Positions 24,136 to 32,338 of a stretch of DNA of 32,338 nt are shown one piece after another. The stretch lies in NCBI GenBank assembly GCA_003501485.1, contig DNPJ01000012.1, positions 5,624-37,961 of the forward strand, in the 5' to 3' direction. A program made the translations under genes and the position numbers. The stretch's first letter is position 1. The number at the start of each line of letters is the position of its first letter. The notes beneath the pieces were generated by a model. That model ran no database searches and was not told the DNA's origin. It worked only from the letters and a program-made list of their open reading frames with translations. Origin of the DNA: Bacillota bacterium. GTDB lineage: Bacteria; Bacillota_I; Bacilli_A; RFN20; CAG-826.

Positions 24136-24804
24136 CTATTCACCAACTTTTTCTTTAATAATACTCAAAACAGCATTAACAGCTTCTTCGATATTCAATG
24201 AAGAAGTGTCGAGCAAAACAGAATCTTCTGCGGGTTTTAAAGGAGCAAAAGCACGTGATGAATCTATCCTATCACGCTTTTCAACATCAGCGACTATGTC
24301 TTCATATGTGCACGCGATACCTTTTTCCATGTTTTCTTTATAACGTCTGTCGGCTCTTTCTTTCACTGAAGCAACCATAAAAATCTTCACATCAGCATTT
24401 GGAAGAACATAAGTCCCAATATCTCTACCATCCATAACAACTGACTGAGACTTAGCCATTTCTCTTTGCTGTTCGACAAGGGCTAAACGAATATCTTTAT
24501 ATGAAGCAATGTAACTGACATTCCCACTTACTAATGGTTCGCGAATAACTCTAGTAACATCTTTTCCAGAGCATATTACTTTTCCATCTGGATATAAAGT
24601 AATCTTCACTTCTGGTATTAAAGCACAAGATGCTTTTTCATCTTTTGGATCAACACCTTTATCGATAACATAACTTGTAAAAGCACGATACATAGCGCCT
24701 GTATCAATATATGTAAATCCAAGTTTTTTAGCAACTGCTTTTGAAACAGTAGATTTTCCTGCTGCTGCAGGTCCGTCAATTGCAACAACGACACGTCTAT
24801 TCAT
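24136..24804 (-). CDS. cmk: Cytidylate kinase
   Basis: The enzyme phosphorylates CMP and dCMP. The 222-residue product shows the P-loop GPAAAGKST (11-19), then YIDTGAMYRAFT, the DGRDIGTYVLPNADVKIFM block, and ERADRRYKE in the lid. GGAGG lies about 7 nt before the ATG. It is next to der, as in B. subtilis and many Firmicutes; the usual rpsA-like gene between them is absent. It overlaps the upstream small-protein gene by 4 bp. Confidence 0.96.
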   Translation of the reverse strand: MNRRVVVAIDGPAAAGKSTVSKAVAKKLGFTYIDTGAMYRAFTSYVIDKGVDPKDEKASCALIPEVKITLYPDGKVICSGKDVTRVIREPLVSGNVSYIASYKDIRLALVEQQREMAKSQSVVMDGRDIGTYVLPNADVKIFMVASVKERADRRYKENMEKGIACTYEDIVADVEKRDRIDSSRAFAPLKPAEDSVLLDTSSLNIEEAVNAVLSIIKEKVGE

Positions 24805-25148
24805 AAAATACCTCCAAAATGTAATATAGTAACCACCAATAGTGCAATAGCCAAAAGCGAATTCACACTAATTGCGGTAATAATATAGGCTAATTTCTTT
24901 TTGTATTTAGAAGATAATGGTGAAACATATTCATCTATTTCACCTTTATCATAAATCTGATACGAATTCATCAGTTGATCATATGAAATCGTGTTCGAAT
25001 CATTTTGGCAATTTTCAATTTTATTTTGTTCATCAATGATTTCGTTAACTCGATTAGATGTGACAATTTTAGTCGTTAGATCAGATTCAGAAAAAGAGTT
25101 CTGTATTTCTTCACGATATTCTTTAAATTTTTCAACTCTCGTTTCCAT
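24801..25148 (-). CDS. Small tail-anchored protein of unknown function
   Basis: I do not recognise this gene. From the ATG at 25148 (AGGAGA about 6 nt upstream; an in-frame ATG at 25163 has no such site) it encodes 115 residues. The first 85 are strongly charged and predicted helical, with many Glu, Asp, Lys and Asn. One hydrophobic helix follows (about 89-112, AYIITAISVNSLLAIALLVV), with KYKKK just before it. This suggests a cytoplasmic domain anchored by a C-terminal helix. It is the first gene of a unit with cmk and der, translationally coupled to cmk by ATGA. Confidence 0.7.
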   Translation of the reverse strand: METRVEKFKEYREEIQNSFSESDLTTKIVTSNRVNEIIDEQNKIENCQNDSNTISYDQLMNSYQIYDKGEIDEYVSPLSSKYKKKLAYIITAISVNSLLAIALLVVTILHFGGIL

Positions 25149-25200
25149 GTTATCTCCTGACATTTATTTATTTTAATATAAATAGTTTGTTAAATTAAGC

Positions 25201-25227
25201 ATTATATTCTTTTTTTATAAAGGGCAA
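25201..25227 (-). promoter_or_regulatory. Putative promoter of the small protein-cmk-der unit
   Basis: TATAAT (25201-25206) is a consensus -10. TTGCCC (25222-25227) is a partial -35 at a short 15-nt spacing. The leader to the ATG at 25148 would be about 46 nt. Confidence 0.4.
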
Positions 25228-25257
25228 AAAAATATCAAAATAATTAACGCATAGTTA

Positions 25258-25286
25258 TTGAAGAACAAACAACATTTGTTTATAAT
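25258..25286 (+). promoter_or_regulatory. Ferredoxin promoter
   Basis: TTGAAG (25258-25263) and TATAAT (25281-25286) are spaced exactly 17 nt apart. Transcription would begin near 25293, giving a leader of about 18 nt that contains GGAGGAG. Confidence 0.75.
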
Positions 25287-25310
25287 AAGAAACAATCGGA
25301 GGAGAATAAT

Positions 25311-25481
25311 ATGCCAAAAGTAAAAGTTAATCAAGATCTCTGCGGTTCATGCGGACTTTGCGTCGGAACTCGCCCAGACATCTTCGAATTTGATGACGAC
25401 GGTCGCGCAAAAGCAATTGTTGATGAATTCGATGGAGAACTCGGATTCGAATGCCCATTCGGTGCAATCGACGTTGAATAA
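25311..25481 (+). CDS. fer: Single-cluster [4Fe-4S] ferredoxin
   Basis: This 56-residue acidic protein begins MPKVKVNQDLCGSCGLC. Cys11, Cys14 and Cys17 with Cys48 (in ECPFGAI) are the four ligands of one [4Fe-4S] cluster; the second cluster of clostridial 2x[4Fe-4S] ferredoxins is missing. It transfers single electrons at low potential, for example to or from oxidoreductases or radical-SAM enzymes. GGAGGAG (25298-25304) lies 6 nt before the ATG. It is a stand-alone gene with a strong promoter and its own terminator. Its codons are more GC-rich than its surroundings (GGT, CGC, TTC, GAC), as expected for high expression. Confidence 0.95.
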   Translation: MPKVKVNQDLCGSCGLCVGTRPDIFEFDDDGRAKAIVDEFDGELGFECPFGAIDVE

Positions 25482-25495
25482 TAATTAAAATAAGA

Positions 25496-25524
25496 TAAAA
25501 ATTCCAGCATTTGCTGGTTTTTTT
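25496..25524. terminator. Bidirectional terminator of ferredoxin and ribU
   Basis: CCAGC (25504-25508) and GCTGG (25513-25517) form a stem with an ATTT loop, followed by seven T on the plus strand (25518-25524). The reverse strand also ends in a T-rich run just after the ribU stop. Confidence 0.82.
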
Positions 25525-26221
25525 ATGCTTGTATTTTGTCAATAAATTTGTGCGTTGCTTTATATATTATTAAAGTAACAATGATAACAATTACATCTTT
25601 TATAGCATTGAATGGTAAAACCGCAAACAAACCATATCCCCATTTAATATCATTAATATTTGGATTAGCAAGTTGGCATATTTTAAGAAGTTGTTCCTCA
25701 CTCATGTTGTATACGAAAAGATAAAATGGGATCATTACAAAGATGTTAACAAAGAAAGAAACAACTAATTGACACATTGTACCCACAAATAAACCCAATA
25801 AAGCACCTTTAATATTGCGATGCTTTTTATATATAAATGCTGAAGGAAGAATAAAAACGATAGAATATATAAAATCTGATAATTCACCAACTGTTAAAGA
25901 AGAAGAAAAAGGAAGTTTTATCAACGTTTTTACTAATAGAACTCCAAAAGCAGATAATGGACCATACGCAAATCCCGCTATTAAGGCAGGTATTTCATCA
26001 AAATGAAATTCTAAAAATTGTGGAAAGAAAACAATTGGAAACTTAAAAACCGGAACAACATAAAGTACAGTAGATATAACTCCAAAAATAGCAATTCTAA
26101 CAATAGTTTTTGTTACATTTGAATACTCAGTCTTCTTTTTGTTTTTTGATACAATTTTTAACAAAATAAAAAACCATAAAATCAAAAGTGCTGCGAAAGA
26201 AATTGTTTTTACTTTATCCAT
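25523..26221 (-). CDS. ribU: ECF transporter riboflavin-binding S component (RibU-like)
   Basis: The S component of an energy-coupling-factor vitamin transporter binds riboflavin and docks on the shared EcfAA'T module. FLEFHFDEIPALIAGFAYGP is the RibU signature region, and the FMN riboswitch directly upstream fixes the vitamin. The protein has 232 residues, longer than the usual 190-205. It carries an extra N-terminal hydrophobic helix (about 8-24) followed by a Lys-rich loop before the canonical first helix (about 43-60), and about 20 extra residues before the last helix. AAGGG lies 8 nt before the ATG and next to the riboswitch P1 helix. No EcfA or EcfT genes are in the window. Confidence 0.93.
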   Translation of the reverse strand: MDKVKTISFAALLILWFFILLKIVSKNKKKTEYSNVTKTIVRIAIFGVISTVLYVVPVFKFPIVFFPQFLEFHFDEIPALIAGFAYGPLSAFGVLLVKTLIKLPFSSSLTVGELSDFIYSIVFILPSAFIYKKHRNIKGALLGLFVGTMCQLVVSFFVNIFVMIPFYLFVYNMSEEQLLKICQLANPNINDIKWGYGLFAVLPFNAIKDVIVIIVTLIIYKATHKFIDKIQA

Positions 26222-26235
26222 AAAAAATACCCTTA

Positions 26236-26361
26236 TTCAGGGCACAAAAGAAATGTTTCTTTCATCCAGACTTTACTGTCGCCTCTAGAATTTCACTAGA
26301 TCAACCTAATAATTAGGTTCGTAGGGTTTACTACCGGTCAGGAATTTCACCTTGCCCTGAA
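26236..26361 (-). promoter_or_regulatory. FMN riboswitch (RFN element)
   Basis: The reverse strand reads the classic RFN core: CAGGGCAAGGTGAAATTCC, GACCGGTAGTAAACCCTACG, GAGGCGACAGTAAAGTCTGG and GGATGAAAGAA. The P1 helix pairs TTCAGGGC (26361-26354) with GCCCTGAA (26243-26236). It senses FMN and controls ribU. The aptamer ends one base before the Shine-Dalgarno AAGGG (26234-26230), leaving no room for a separate long terminator. Confidence 0.96.
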
Positions 26362-26369
26362 ACAATTAA

Positions 26370-26378
26370 AGTATAACA
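26370..26378 (-). promoter_or_regulatory. ribU promoter (extended -10)
   Basis: TGTTATACT on the reverse strand is an extended -10 just after the rsmG stop. Its start site would be near 26363, so the transcript begins at the first base of the riboswitch P1 helix. No -35 is evident. Confidence 0.55.
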
Positions 26379-26381
26379 CAC

Positions 26382-27086
26382 TTATAATGGGTTGGATGAT
26401 ATTTTTGAAAATTCACGAGGGAATCGCTTTTTAGTATTTTTAATCTTTTTAATAATTAATAAACTCCTTTTATCAACATTGTTTGGGAGTTCATATTTAT
26501 AAATTGTTTCAATTTTTGAATCTAATTGAGTTAATGCATTTTTTGCATCAAGTATTTCTTTTTCAACATCAAATAATTTATAAGCTAATAATTCCCCGTT
26601 AACTTTGCATAAAGGAATTGCTAATTCAACTAAAATATTTAGTCGTGTCATTGCTCTTGCAGTGACATAATTAAAATTATTTTTTAAGTTGTTTAATTCT
26701 TCTGCTCTTTTGTTTATGATATTAACATTTTTTAGTTTTAATTCATTGGTCACCAATTTTAAAAAGCTAACTTTTTTGCCATTTGATTCCACTAATGTGA
26801 CATTTAGAGCAGGAAACATAATTGCTAATACCAAACCAGGAAAACCTGCTCCTGTTCCTAAATCACATAATGTTTTTTTATTGAAATCAACAAATTTAGC
26901 AGCATACAAAGAATCTATAAAATGCTTATACAAAACACTTTCTTCATCTTCAATTGATGTTAAATTGAATTTTTTATTCGTTTCTAGAAGCAATTTTTCA
27001 TATGTTTCAAAATTGAATAATGTTTCATCATCAACATCTATTTTTAATTCATCTTCAATAAATTTCTTGATTAATATCTTATTCAT
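26382..27086 (-). CDS. rsmG: 16S rRNA m7G527 methyltransferase RsmG
   Basis: This 234-residue SAM-dependent methyltransferase (GidB) acts on G527 of 16S rRNA. The SAM motif LGTGAGFPG is at 76-84, TLVESNGKKVSFLK follows, and TARAMTRLNILVELA is a conserved RsmG block. It follows mnmG with an 8-bp overlap, the usual gidA-gidB pairing. Loss of RsmG is known to give low-level streptomycin resistance in other bacteria. Confidence 0.95.
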   Translation of the reverse strand: MNKILIKKFIEDELKIDVDDETLFNFETYEKLLLETNKKFNLTSIEDEESVLYKHFIDSLYAAKFVDFNKKTLCDLGTGAGFPGLVLAIMFPALNVTLVESNGKKVSFLKLVTNELKLKNVNIINKRAEELNNLKNNFNYVTARAMTRLNILVELAIPLCKVNGELLAYKLFDVEKEILDAKNALTQLDSKIETIYKYELPNNVDKRSLLIIKKIKNTKKRFPREFSKISSNPL

Positions 27087-28953
27087 AATTGTTTTTCTTA
27101 ATATTTAAAATCAATACTGAAATATCACTTGGGTTAACGCCAGAAATTCTGCTCGCTTGTCCAATCGTTAGAGGTTTAACTTTGTCAAGTTTTTGCCTTG
27201 CTTCAAGGGCTAATCCGTGCATGGATAAATAATCAATATCATTTGGAATTTTGTAATTATCAAATTTATCAAAACTATTTGCTTCTTTTTGTTCTCTTTT
27301 TATATAGCCTTCATATTTGACCATAATCTCAAGCTGCGAAACACCAATATAATCAAGAGGTACTTCATGAAGTTCTTCTACTAAGTCATATACATTTTGA
27401 TATTTAACATTTTGACGTTTTAAAAATTCGGCACCACTGACACCAGCAGTTAAAGTTTCTAAACCATGACTCGCTAGATAATCATTAGTTTTTTTGTTTG
27501 CGCCTAAATATGTTTTATTTAATATTTGCAAGGATTTTTGAATATTTTGATTTTTTTCTAGAAACTTCTGATATCGTTCTTCGCTAATTAAACCAAGATT
27601 ATGTCCATACTCAGTTAAGCGCAAATCAGCATTATCATGTCTTAACAAAAGTCGATATTCAGCTCGTGAAGAAAGCAAACGATATGGATCGTTAACTCCT
27701 TTGGTTACAATATCGTCAATCATTACGCCGATATAGGACTCGTTTCTTTTTAAAATAAATGGCTCTTTATTCAAAACATAAAGCGCAGCATTAATACCAG
27801 CAATAAGCCCTAGACCTGCTGCTTCTTCATATCCTGATGTTCCGCATATTTGCCCAGCACCATATAATCCATTATATTTTTTAACTTTCAACGTTAAATC
27901 AAATTGCTCTGGTTTTATTGCATCATATTCGATTGCATACGCATATTTTAAAAATTGTGCATTCTCCATTCCTATTAATGAATGAACCATTTTTTCTTGA
28001 ATATCTTCGCTCATCGCAGTCGAAAAACCTTGCAAATAAATTGATTCACCATCTTTAAACTCAGGTTCAAGAAATAGTTGATGTCTAGTTTTATCAACAA
28101 ATGTCATTACTTTGCTTTCGATAGATGGGCAATATCTTGGTCCTATTCCTGTTTGGATACCATTATATGTTGCAGTTTTGTCCAAATTAGAACGAATAAT
28201 CTCGTGTGTTTTTTCATTAGAATAAATTAAATAACAAGGAAGTTGTTGACTAAGCGGAATAAAAGTATTTGTAGTATATGAAAACGCTAATTTCCCATCC
28301 ATTCCATATTGAGGAATAGCTTTTGAAAAATCGATTGATGATTTTTTGATTCTTGGAGGGGTGCCAGTTTTAAATCTAACAATTTCAATTCCCATTTTTT
28401 GAAGAGATTTTGACAAACCAATAGAAGGTTTTTCTCCATCAGGTCCACCAGAAAATACTGTTGTTCCACGAAGAATTTTGCTTTCCATATATGTTCCAGT
28501 AGCAATAACAACAGCCTTAGAATATATATAATCCCCATTATCTAAAATTACACCAAACACTTCTTTATCATTATGAATCAAATCAACTACTTGGCCTTCT
28601 AAAATTGTTAAGTTGGAAACATTTTGAAGCATTGTTTGCATATAATGCGGATAAAAATATTTATCTTCTTGAGCTCTTAGACATTGTACGCCAGGACCTT
28701 TTCCGGTATTAAGCATTTTCATCTGAAGATATTCGTGATCTGCAGCGATTCCCATCATTCCGCCAAGTGCGTCTACTTCGCGAACAACTATTCCTTTTGC
28801 GCTTCCTCCAATGGAAGGATTGCAAGGCATATTTGATATCATTTTTTTATTTAAAGTAATCAAAAGAGTTGAAAGACCCATGTGCGCACATGCTGCACAC
28901 GCTTCAACACCTGCATGACCGCCCCCAACAACAATTACATCAAATCTAGTCAT
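27079..28953 (-). CDS. mnmG: tRNA uridine-5-carboxymethylaminomethyl modification protein MnmG (GidA)
   Basis: This 624-residue FAD enzyme acts with the GTPase MnmE to modify U34 of tRNAs reading two-codon boxes. The dinucleotide motif VVVGGGHAGVEAC is at 8-19, then MPCNPSIGGSAKG, LRGTTVFSGGPDGEKP, and PGVQCLRAQEDKYFY. The C-terminal MnmE-binding helical domain is complete. Its ATG shares one base with the sufB stop (TAATG), so it is read as part of the suf transcript. Confidence 0.97.
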   Translation of the reverse strand: MTRFDVIVVGGGHAGVEACAACAHMGLSTLLITLNKKMISNMPCNPSIGGSAKGIVVREVDALGGMMGIAADHEYLQMKMLNTGKGPGVQCLRAQEDKYFYPHYMQTMLQNVSNLTILEGQVVDLIHNDKEVFGVILDNGDYIYSKAVVIATGTYMESKILRGTTVFSGGPDGEKPSIGLSKSLQKMGIEIVRFKTGTPPRIKKSSIDFSKAIPQYGMDGKLAFSYTTNTFIPLSQQLPCYLIYSNEKTHEIIRSNLDKTATYNGIQTGIGPRYCPSIESKVMTFVDKTRHQLFLEPEFKDGESIYLQGFSTAMSEDIQEKMVHSLIGMENAQFLKYAYAIEYDAIKPEQFDLTLKVKKYNGLYGAGQICGTSGYEEAAGLGLIAGINAALYVLNKEPFILKRNESYIGVMIDDIVTKGVNDPYRLLSSRAEYRLLLRHDNADLRLTEYGHNLGLISEERYQKFLEKNQNIQKSLQILNKTYLGANKKTNDYLASHGLETLTAGVSGAEFLKRQNVKYQNVYDLVEELHEVPLDYIGVSQLEIMVKYEGYIKREQKEANSFDKFDNYKIPNDIDYLSMHGLALEARQKLDKVKPLTIGQASRISGVNPSDISVLILNIKKNNYE

Positions 28954-30350
28954 TATCCAATGCTTCCATCCATATCCATTTTAATTAGTTGATTTAATTC
29001 AACCGCATATTCCATTGGTAGTTCTTTTGAAAACGGTTCGATAAATCCCATGATAATCATTTGTGTGGCATCTTTTTTAGACATCCCTCTACTCATTAAA
29101 TAAAATAGTTGATCTTCATTAATCTTGCTGACTGTAGCTTCGTGTTCAATAAAAGAAGTGTTATTCATTACCATGTTTGTTGGAATTGTATCGCTCTTTG
29201 AAACATCATCTAAAATCAAAGTATCACATTCAATATGTGATTTGCAGTTTAATGCATTTTTCACATGTCTTACAGTGCCACGATAATTTGCTACACCACC
29301 GTTTTTAACTATCGATTTTGAAATAATTGTCGATGATGTATTGCTTGCTAAATGTATCATTCTTGCGCCTGCGTCTTGGTATTGATTTTTTCCAGCAACT
29401 GCAATTGAAATGCAATTTCCTCTGGCACCTTCTCCAGCAAGTATACATGCAGGATATTTCATATTTGTTTGACTACCGATGTTCCCATCGATCCAATCCA
29501 TTTGACCATTTTCTCCAACCCATGCTCGCTTTGTAACTAAATTTATAATATTTGTTGACCAGTTTTGAACAGTTGAATAACGACATTTTGCATCTTTTAA
29601 TACAACTATTTCTACAACAGCGGCATGCAATGAGTCTTTGCTATAAATAGGGGCTGTGCAACCTTCAACATAATGAACATCAGCACCTTCGTCGACAACA
29701 ATAAGTGTGCGTTCAAATTGCCCACTTTTTTCATTATTAATTCTAAAATAAGATTGAAGTGGTTTATCAAGTTTTACACCTTTTGGAACATAAATAAACG
29801 AACCACCCGACCATACGGCACCGTTAAGTGCGGCGAATTTATTATCTCTAAAAGGAACAACACTATTAAAATATTTTCTTACAATATCAGGGCATACCTT
29901 TAAAGCTTGATCTGTTGAAAGGAAAATAACACCTTTATCTTCAACTTCTTTAAGCATGTTATGGTAAACGGCTTCGCTTTCATATTGTGTCGTTACACCA
30001 GATAAATATTTTTGCTCAGCCTCAGGAATTCCTAACTTTTGAAACGTATTTTTTATAGTCTCAGGAACTTTATCCCAGTCTTTTTCAACTTTTTTACTTG
30101 GCCTAATAAAATAAGTATAAGAATTAAAATCAAGACTTGATAAATCTGGACCAAATGATGGCATTGGAAGTTCTAAAAAAGCCTTATACGCTTTAAGACG
30201 AAATTCAAGCATCCATTCTGGTTCATTTTTTAGTTTCGATATTTCTCTAACAACTTCTTCAGTTAAACCTTTTCCAGTGTTAAAAACCGAAACATCTTTA
30301 TCTTTGAAACCGTACTTGTAATCTTGATTATCTAATATTTTCTTTTCCAT
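28953..30350 (-). CDS. sufB: Fe-S cluster scaffold protein SufB
   Basis: SufB forms the SufBC2D scaffold on which [4Fe-4S] clusters are built. The 465-residue product has the N-terminal motif [12 protein letters not shown], then the right-handed beta-helix with [26 protein letters not shown], and [17 protein letters not shown]. The C-terminal helices read [18 protein letters not shown]. It is last in the sufD-S-U-B order, the typical Firmicutes arrangement, 2 nt after sufU. Confidence 0.97.
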   Translation of the reverse strand: MEKKILDNQDYKYGFKDKDVSVFNTGKGLTEEVVREISKLKNEPEWMLEFRLKAYKAFLELPMPSFGPDLSSLDFNSYTYFIRPSKKVEKDWDKVPETIKNTFQKLGIPEAEQKYLSGVTTQYESEAVYHNMLKEVEDKGVIFLSTDQALKVCPDIVRKYFNSVVPFRDNKFAALNGAVWSGGSFIYVPKGVKLDKPLQSYFRINNEKSGQFERTLIVVDEGADVHYVEGCTAPIYSKDSLHAAVVEIVVLKDAKCRYSTVQNWSTNIINLVTKRAWVGENGQMDWIDGNIGSQTNMKYPACILAGEGARGNCISIAVAGKNQYQDAGARMIHLASNTSSTIISKSIVKNGGVANYRGTVRHVKNALNCKSHIECDTLILDDVSKSDTIPTNMVMNNTSFIEHEATVSKINEDQLFYLMSRGMSKKDATQMIIMGFIEPFSKELPMEYAVELNQLIKMDMDGSIG

Positions 30351-30352
30351 AA

Positions 30353-30796
30353 TTATTTATGTTCATGGTGATGACACAAAATATCATCTAATCCATCCCA
30401 CCCAATTGTAGCGCATTTAATTCTAGCTGCTTGCTTAGATGTATTCATAAAAACAATAGCTTCATCTAAAACTGATGCATCATATTCTTCTTCGTGAATC
30501 ATTTTCTTATATTGTTCAATTATATATTTGGCTTCATCATAAGATTTTCCAATAACTAAACCACACATAATATCTGTTGATGCAGTTGAAATCGTACATG
30601 CAACGCCATCGAAAAAACAATCTTCAATTATTCCATCCTTTTGCAAAACATAAACGATTATATCATCGATACAGTTTGTAGAATCCATATGTATAGATTC
30701 ATAATTCTTGTTATCAGGAGCATGCTTATGTTGAGGATTTTCGTAATGATCCATGATAATTTGTCTCATCATTTGAGGGCTAAGCGAAATAGGCAT
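30353..30796 (-). CDS. sufU: SufU, Zn-dependent sulfur acceptor
   Basis: SufU takes persulfide sulfur from SufS. The 147-residue product retains the zinc/active-site set: Cys42 and Asp44 (in STNCIDD), Cys67 (DGVAC) and Cys128 (IKCATIGW). The NPxCGD motif of relatives reads STNCID here, so the Gly after Cys is lost but Asp is kept. The C-terminus ends in a His-rich tail (CHHHEHK) that may bind metal. The first ATG lies 17 nt inside sufS with GGTGA upstream; the pair MM at residues 9-10 is a less likely start. Confidence 0.93.
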   Translation of the reverse strand: MPISLSPQMMRQIIMDHYENPQHKHAPDNKNYESIHMDSTNCIDDIIVYVLQKDGIIEDCFFDGVACTISTASTDIMCGLVIGKSYDEAKYIIEQYKKMIHEEEYDASVLDEAIVFMNTSKQAARIKCATIGWDGLDDILCHHHEHK

Positions 30797-32012
30797 CTAA
30801 AAAGTCACCACCATTCTTTAAAACTTCGACCAAATAGTCGATATCTTCTTTTGTTGTATAAAAATATAAAGAAGCTCGGCACGTTGCCACTTCTTTCAAA
30901 AACGAAACCAAAATTTTTGCACAATGTTGTCCGCTTCTTAAAGCAATACCTTTACTATTAAGATAAGTAGCTAAATCTTGAGCAAAAATACCTTTTATAT
31001 TAAATGTTATAATTCCACTGTCAGCATGTTCATTATATATCAAAATATTTGGGATTTGCTTAAATTTTGATATAGCATATGTTCTTAATTCTTGTTCGTA
31101 TTCATGTATATTTTCAATACCAATATTATTAATATATTCAACAGCGGCTTTTAATCCATAAATGCCTTCAATATTTAGTGTTCCTGCTTCAAATTTTGCT
31201 GGTGGATTTAAATATTTAACATCTCCACACATTTCAAATTTTGCATTCATTCCACCGCCAGATAATAATGGATCCATTTTATCAAGAAGGTCATATTTTC
31301 CGTAAATACATCCTATACCGGTTGGACCGCACATTTTATGCCCGGAAAACGCTAAAAAATCAACATCTAAATCTTTAACATCGATTTTCATGTGAGGAAC
31401 AGATTGTGCACCGTCACAAACAACAATAATGTTGTTTTTGTGTGCTATTTTACAAATTCCTTTTATATCAACAGTAAAACCAAGAACATTTGTCACCTGA
31501 GCAATAGATATAATTTTTGTTTTACTACTTATTGATTTTTCAACATTTTCAAGTGTGAGTCTTCCTTCTTCGTTCAAAGGAATATATTTAATTTTAGCAC
31601 CAGTAATGCTTGCAACTTTAAACCAAGGTAAAATATTTGAGGCATGTTCTGCTTCAGTTAATAAAATTTCATCATCTTTAGTTAAGAATTTAGCTCCATA
31701 ACCATATGCAATCATATTTAGTGACATTGAAGCGCCACTTGTAAAAACGATTTCATTTGCATCAGCATTAATAAAATTTCCAATTGTTTTTCTCGCTTCT
31801 TCAATTTTTAGATCAGTATGATAACACAAATCGTAATCACCTCTATGGGAATTAGATGTTTCAAAAGATAAATACTGATCTACTGCTTTTATAACTGAGT
31901 AGGGTTTAAATGTTGTTGAAGCATTATCTAAAAAAACCAAATCATGATTTTGCATTTTGGTTTTGTTTACATACATTGGAAAATCTTTTCTAATCTTATA
32001 AGGATCAATCAT
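30780..32012 (-). CDS. sufS: Cysteine desulfurase SufS
   Basis: This 410-residue PLP enzyme removes sulfur from cysteine. Lys226 in SGHKMCGPTG is the Schiff-base lysine, Asp200 in CDGAQS holds the PLP ring nitrogen, and Cys364 in RSGQHCAKIL is the persulfide-carrying active-site cysteine of the group II (SufS) type. The N-terminus IRKDFPMYVN is canonical. Its ATG abuts the sufD stop (TAAATG) and the 3' end overlaps sufU by 17 bp. Confidence 0.97.
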   Translation of the reverse strand: MIDPYKIRKDFPMYVNKTKMQNHDLVFLDNASTTFKPYSVIKAVDQYLSFETSNSHRGDYDLCYHTDLKIEEARKTIGNFINADANEIVFTSGASMSLNMIAYGYGAKFLTKDDEILLTEAEHASNILPWFKVASITGAKIKYIPLNEEGRLTLENVEKSISSKTKIISIAQVTNVLGFTVDIKGICKIAHKNNIIVVCDGAQSVPHMKIDVKDLDVDFLAFSGHKMCGPTGIGCIYGKYDLLDKMDPLLSGGGMNAKFEMCGDVKYLNPPAKFEAGTLNIEGIYGLKAAVEYINNIGIENIHEYEQELRTYAISKFKQIPNILIYNEHADSGIITFNIKGIFAQDLATYLNSKGIALRSGQHCAKILVSFLKEVATCRASLYFYTTKEDIDYLVEVLKNGGDFLDAYFA

Positions 32013-32338
32013 TTAAATTGCCTCCTCAATTGCTTTTTTGATTTTTTCTTTGTTTTCGGCGTTAAATAGTTTGCTTATTGGTTCCAAATAACCAAGTGTA
32101 ATTAATTGTCTTGCGTCTTCTTTACTTAAACCACGTGACATCAAATAAAACATGTGATCAGAATTTAATTGTCCAACAATCGCAGCGTGAGATGCTTTTA
32201 CGTCATTTTCATCTATCTTCAAAATAGGTGAAGCAATACCAACTGCGTTCCTATCAAAAACAATAATTTTGGCGTTTTGAGAAGTAACAGATTTTTTAGC
32301 ACCTGTTTTAATATGATTAATTCCTGAAAAAACAATCT
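32013..32338 (-). CDS. sufD: Fe-S assembly protein SufD (partial, 5' end outside window)
   Basis: The reverse strand is open from the right window edge to the stop at 32013, giving the last 108 residues of a SufB/SufD-type protein: GINHIKTGAKKSVTSQNAKI, ASPILKIDENDVKASHAA, and FYLMSRGLSKEDARQLI. The segment DVKASHAA followed by QLNSDHMFYLMSRGLS is typical of SufD C-termini. A TTG at 32222 is an internal Leu codon, not a start. sufC and the SufD N-terminus would lie to the right. Confidence 0.93.
   Translation of the reverse strand, partial: IVFSGINHIKTGAKKSVTSQNAKIIVFDRNAVGIASPILKIDENDVKASHAAIVGQLNSDHMFYLMSRGLSKEDARQLITLGYLEPISKLFNAENKEKIKKAIEEAI

Noticed and set aside
25327..25542. Arg-rich open frame on the reverse strand
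   Set aside because: It is the mirror of the ferredoxin gene, whose promoter, ribosome-binding site, four cysteines and terminator are all in order on the plus strand.
1..32338. Genetic code 4 (TGA = Trp), as in Mollicutes
   Set aside because: fhs, the HTH regulator and the exonuclease end in TGA at family-typical lengths, and tryptophans are encoded by TGG.
28953..32338. Repeated C-terminal motif YLMSRG-SK-DA in sufB and sufD as a sequence duplication
   Set aside because: SufB and SufD are ancient paralogs that share this fold; it is not a recent repeat.
1..32338. CRISPR array, IS element, prophage or tRNA gene
   Set aside because: No spaced direct repeats, transposase, phage genes or cloverleaf sequence were seen on either strand.

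Overview
The window comes from an AT-rich Gram-positive bacterium of the Bacilli/low-GC Firmicutes type. Seen in the sequence: B-type RNase P RNA, RNase Y with YmdB, a YlbF/YmcA protein, GpsB, DnaD, RecU, sufDSUB order and an FMN riboswitch before a RibU-type gene. TGA is a true stop (for example at the ends of fhs, the HTH regulator and the DEDDh exonuclease) and TGG encodes Trp, so this is genetic code 11 and not the Mollicutes code 4. An uncultured gut-type Bacilli lineage with compact intergenic spaces is my inference; no sequence here names the species.

Layout. 1-2720 (minus): the 5' part of hypB, a cold-shock protein with a terminator, then an M6-type metalloprotease lipoprotein translationally coupled to a membrane-anchored HTH regulator. 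2831-3694 (plus): a DegV lipid-binding protein. 3687-8524 (minus): two overlapping genes, each an ABC ATPase fused to an FtsX/MacB-type permease. 8577-16044 (minus): one tightly packed unit in the order rny, ymdB, miaB, ymcA, miaA, tcdA, fhs, DUF951; it joins mRNA decay, tRNA A37 modification and one-carbon metabolism, and has a structured 5' leader. 16300-19166 (minus): gpsB, rnpB, pgsA, a CinA C-domain amidase and recA, ending in a terminator. 19266-20572 (plus): a DEDDh exonuclease and recU. 20550-22464 (minus): nth, dnaD and a shortened tRNA nucleotidyltransferase. 22522-25148 (minus): hup with its own promoter and terminator, then der, cmk and a small tail-anchored protein. 25311-25481 (plus): a 56-residue ferredoxin. 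25523-32338 (minus): ribU under an FMN riboswitch, rsmG-mnmG, and the sufD(partial)-S-U-B operon.

Common threads. Fe-S biology runs through the window: the SUF machinery, the ferredoxin, and the Fe-S clients MiaB and Nth. RNase Y, YmdB and the YmcA-like protein point to mRNA turnover; miaA, miaB, tcdA, mnmG, rsmG and rnpB to tRNA and rRNA maturation. The most interesting non-coding signals are (i) terminators whose loops hold the -35 box of the next gene, (ii) a leaderless and a near-leaderless mRNA in an organism that otherwise uses Shine-Dalgarno sites, (iii) a 5'-terminal hairpin and mutually exclusive pairings in the RNase Y leader, and (iv) rnpB placed about 20 nt from the pgsA start without a visible terminator. 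No prophage, IS element, tRNA or CRISPR array is visible.
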